Assembly: GCA_031278675.1 (NCBI GenBank)
Contig: JAITJY010000317.1
Span: 1-7,943 of the forward strand
Source of the DNA: Bifidobacteriaceae bacterium
GTDB lineage: Bacteria; Actinomycetota; Actinomycetes; Actinomycetales; WQXJ01
Direction of reading: 5' to 3'
Length of the DNA stretch: 7,943 nucleotides
Shown: one piece after another, positions 6,926-7,943 of the stretch
Position numbering within the stretch: the first letter of the stretch is position 1
How the letters are laid out: every line of letters begins with the position of its first letter
Notes under the pieces: generated by a model
What the model was told of the DNA's origin: nothing
What the model saw: the letters and a program-made list of their open reading frames with translations, nothing else
Database searches by the model: none
Program-made: the position numbers and the translations under genes

Positions 6926-6940
6926 TTGAACTAGGTTCAA
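6926..6940. promoter_or_regulatory. Perfect inverted repeat, probable TetR operator (site A)
   Basis: TTGAAC and GTTCAA flank a TAG centre, giving 6-bp perfect arms in a 15-bp site. It covers the predicted transcription start (about 6939) of the transporter-led cluster and lies 62 bp upstream of the divergent tetR start. Position and symmetry are those expected of an operator bound by a dimeric repressor; which protein binds is inferred from adjacency. Confidence 0.65.
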
Positions 6941-6942
6941 AT

Positions 6943-6957
6943 TCTAACGTAGTTCAG
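6943..6957. promoter_or_regulatory. Imperfect second operator copy (site B)
   Basis: TCTAAC-GTA-GTTCAG has the same layout as site A, with the GTTCA half-site kept and the left arm degenerate. Its start is 17 bp from that of site A. It covers the -10 element of the leftward promoter, so occupancy of both sites would block RNA polymerase. Confidence 0.5.
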
Positions 6958-6974
6958 TTTTCGCGGGGAGTCAA
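6946..6974 (-). promoter_or_regulatory. Predicted sigma-A-type promoter of the MFS-GH1-esterase-SGNH cluster
   Basis: On the - strand, TTGACT at 6969-6974 (five of six to TTGACA) is followed after exactly 17 bases by TACGTT at 6946-6951, which fits TANNNT. An overlapping alternative -10, TAGAAT at 6941-6946, is closer to consensus but would be 22 bases from the -35. Transcription would start near 6939 or 6934. Both possible -10 elements touch the operator-like repeats. Confidence 0.6.
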
Positions 6975-7002
6975 GCTTCTGCGAAAGACAGGGGAGGTTT
7001 CA

Positions 7003-7593
7003 ATGGCGCAGCCGCGCGGTCCCTACCGGAAATCTGGCGCCCGCCGAGCAGAGATTCTGGCCGCAGCCCTGGCCGAATACGCGGCGGCCGATGCGGGCGG
7101 TCCCACCCTGAAAGCGATAGCGCAGCGCCTGGACCTGGCCGAATCCGCGCTGCTCTATCACTTCGGCAGCCGCGAAGAACTGTTCTGGGAGATTGTCCGC
7201 GCCCGCGACGAAGCTGATCGCTTCCACCGCGATGAGGCGCCCCTCGAGGCCGAAGACTTCCACCGGCTCGGGGAGATGATCGCCCACAATGCCTCCACCC
7301 CCGGCCTGGTCAAGTTGTTCCTGGAACAGGCCGTGGCTGCGGTCGCCGCATCCCACCCCGGCCACCGCTACATGCGCGAGCGCTATATCAGCTTCGCCAC
7401 TGGCCTGTCCGCCGGCCTGTGCCACGCCAAGGGCTTGGCGCCTAAGCGCGCCGATTGGCTGGCCCGCGTCCTGATCGCCACCGCCGACGGCCTGCAAATC
7501 CAGTGGCTCTACAACCCCCAGGTAGACATGCGCCGCGACCTCGGCGAACTAGTCGACCTAGCCCTCGCGGCCCTCGCCCCGCAGGCCACGTAG
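7003..7593 (+). CDS. TetR/AcrR-family transcriptional regulator
   Basis: The 196-residue product has the TetR layout: an N-terminal DNA-binding domain and a variable helical ligand and dimer domain. RRAEILAAALAEYAA at about 14-28 is helix 1, and TLKAIAQRLDLAESALLYHF at 35-54 is the helix-turn-helix, closed by GSREELF. The rest (about 70-190) is Ala/Leu-rich helix without a recognisable ligand motif. The start is firm: ATG 7003 follows GGGGAGG at 6991-6997 with a short 5-base spacer. A TAACGT at 6945-6950 could be its -10 and lies inside site B, so autoregulation is plausible. Divergence from the transporter-led cluster, with operator-like repeats in the 98-bp gap, makes it the likely local repressor, relieved by the transported compound or a breakdown product. 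The ligand is unknown. Confidence 0.92.
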   Translation: MAQPRGPYRKSGARRAEILAAALAEYAAADAGGPTLKAIAQRLDLAESALLYHFGSREELFWEIVRARDEADRFHRDEAPLEAEDFHRLGEMIAHNASTPGLVKLFLEQAVAAVAASHPGHRYMRERYISFATGLSAGLCHAKGLAPKRADWLARVLIATADGLQIQWLYNPQVDMRRDLGELVDLALAALAPQAT

Positions 7594-7604
7594 ACCTAGG
7601 GGAA

Positions 7605-7624
7605 CGCTGATTTTGCGATCAGTG
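7605..7624 (+). terminator. Short stem-loop after the tetR gene, possible weak terminator
   Basis: CGCTGAT at 7605-7611 can pair with ATCAGTG at 7618-7624, seven pairs including one G-T, around a six-base loop. No T-run follows, so it is at most an actinobacterial-style terminator without a U tract, and it may be chance. Confidence 0.3.
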
Positions 7625-7651
7625 GACCGGTCGCTTTAAGACCGATAGAAT
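7623..7651 (+). promoter_or_regulatory. Predicted promoter of the AAA ATPase gene
   Basis: TGGACC at 7623-7628 (four of six to TTGACA) is followed after exactly 17 bases by TAGAAT at 7646-7651 (five of six to TATAAT). The start of transcription would be near 7658, giving a leader of about 50 bases before GTG 7708. The spacer contains the inverted repeat CGGTC-N7-GACCG at 7628-7644, a possible binding site. Confidence 0.55.
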
Positions 7652-7707
7652 GATCGCATTCTCGCGCATCGGCGCGGGCGGGACGGATCGCGACGGAGGA
7701 GGAGCCT

Positions 7708-7943
7708 GTGACACTGACACAGGAGGGTTACCGGCCCCGGCTGGTGGATCGCCAGCTAGCGCGGATTTTGGGGGTGGCCGGAGCGGTCAGCCTCGACGGG
7801 CCGAAATGGTGCGGCAAGACCTGGACTGCGCTCAACCACGGGGAGTCGGCGTTCTATGTGGCGGACCCGGCGGGGGGCTTTCGCAACCGGGAATTGGCGC
7901 ACCTGGACCCTACGGTGGCGTTGGGGGGGACCCGGCCGCACGT
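7708..7943 (+). CDS. DUF4143-type AAA ATPase, N-terminal part (partial, 3' end outside window)
   Basis: The frame is open from GTG 7708 to the window end, 78 complete codons. GGAGGA at 7695-7700 lies seven bases upstream, within a GGAGGAGGAG run, and supports this start. YRPRLVDRQL at residues 8-17 is followed by a Walker A loop GPKWCGKT at 31-38 with Lys37 and Thr38. The tail reads LGGTRPH, in the place where related proteins have a short Gly-x-x-Pro stretch just ahead of IDEWQ. This is the N-terminus of the stand-alone ATPases that carry a C-terminal DUF4143 domain. Their cellular role is poorly defined and many occur as dispersed paralogues in host-associated bacteria. It has its own predicted promoter, so it is probably not part of the tetR transcript. 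DUF4143 itself is outside the window, so the family call rests on the N-terminal pattern. Confidence 0.8.
   Translation, partial: MTLTQEGYRPRLVDRQLARILGVAGAVSLDGPKWCGKTWTALNHGESAFYVADPAGGFRNRELAHLDPTVALGGTRPH

Noticed and set aside
6905..6940. TTG at 6940 as the start of the MFS transporter
   Set aside because: It coincides with the predicted transcription start and the operator palindrome, and has no Shine-Dalgarno. TTG 6904 has GGAG seven bases upstream.

Overview
The window is very GC-rich, its genes use GC-rich codons with GTG and TTG among the starts, and its best protein resemblances (NCS2 permease beginning WTLHGDG, GH1 with TLHHFTNPAW, helicase HRDC tail, DUF4143-type ATPase) point to a high-GC Gram-positive organism of the Actinomycetota. 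The genus cannot be told from the sequence. The DNA looks like ordinary chromosome: no tRNA, rRNA, transposase, phage gene or CRISPR array was found.

Layout. (1) 1-340, + strand: the last 112 codons of a DNA helicase ending in an HRDC domain (RecQ or UvrD2 type). (2) 341-582: a G-rich, A-poor noncoding stretch with a 31-bp tandem repeat and two G-quadruplex motifs. (3) 583-2598, + strand: a dCMP deaminase, probably on a leaderless transcript, then an NCS2 uracil-type permease; together they suggest pyrimidine salvage feeding the dUMP/dTMP pool. (4) 2679-6904, - strand: a compact four-gene cluster, read in the order MFS transporter, GH1 beta-glucosidase, HSL-type esterase, membrane-anchored SGNH hydrolase. 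Gaps are 18, 10 and 22 bp, and the three downstream genes each have a well-placed Shine-Dalgarno sequence. (5) 6905-7002: a divergent control region with two operator-like inverted repeats over the core promoter. (6) 7003-7593, + strand: a TetR-family regulator, the likely repressor of the divergent cluster. (7) 7594-7707: an intergenic region with a good promoter. (8) 7708 to the window end: the N-terminus of a DUF4143-type AAA ATPase, cut by the edge.

The most interesting unit is the TetR-controlled cluster at 2679-7593. It combines a sugar-type importer, a non-phosphorolytic, non-phospho GH1 glycosidase and two different esterase folds, one probably facing the outside and one cytoplasmic. 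My inference is that it takes up and strips an acylated or otherwise ester-decorated beta-glycoside, with the substrate or a product as inducer of the TetR protein. No substrate can be read from the sequence.
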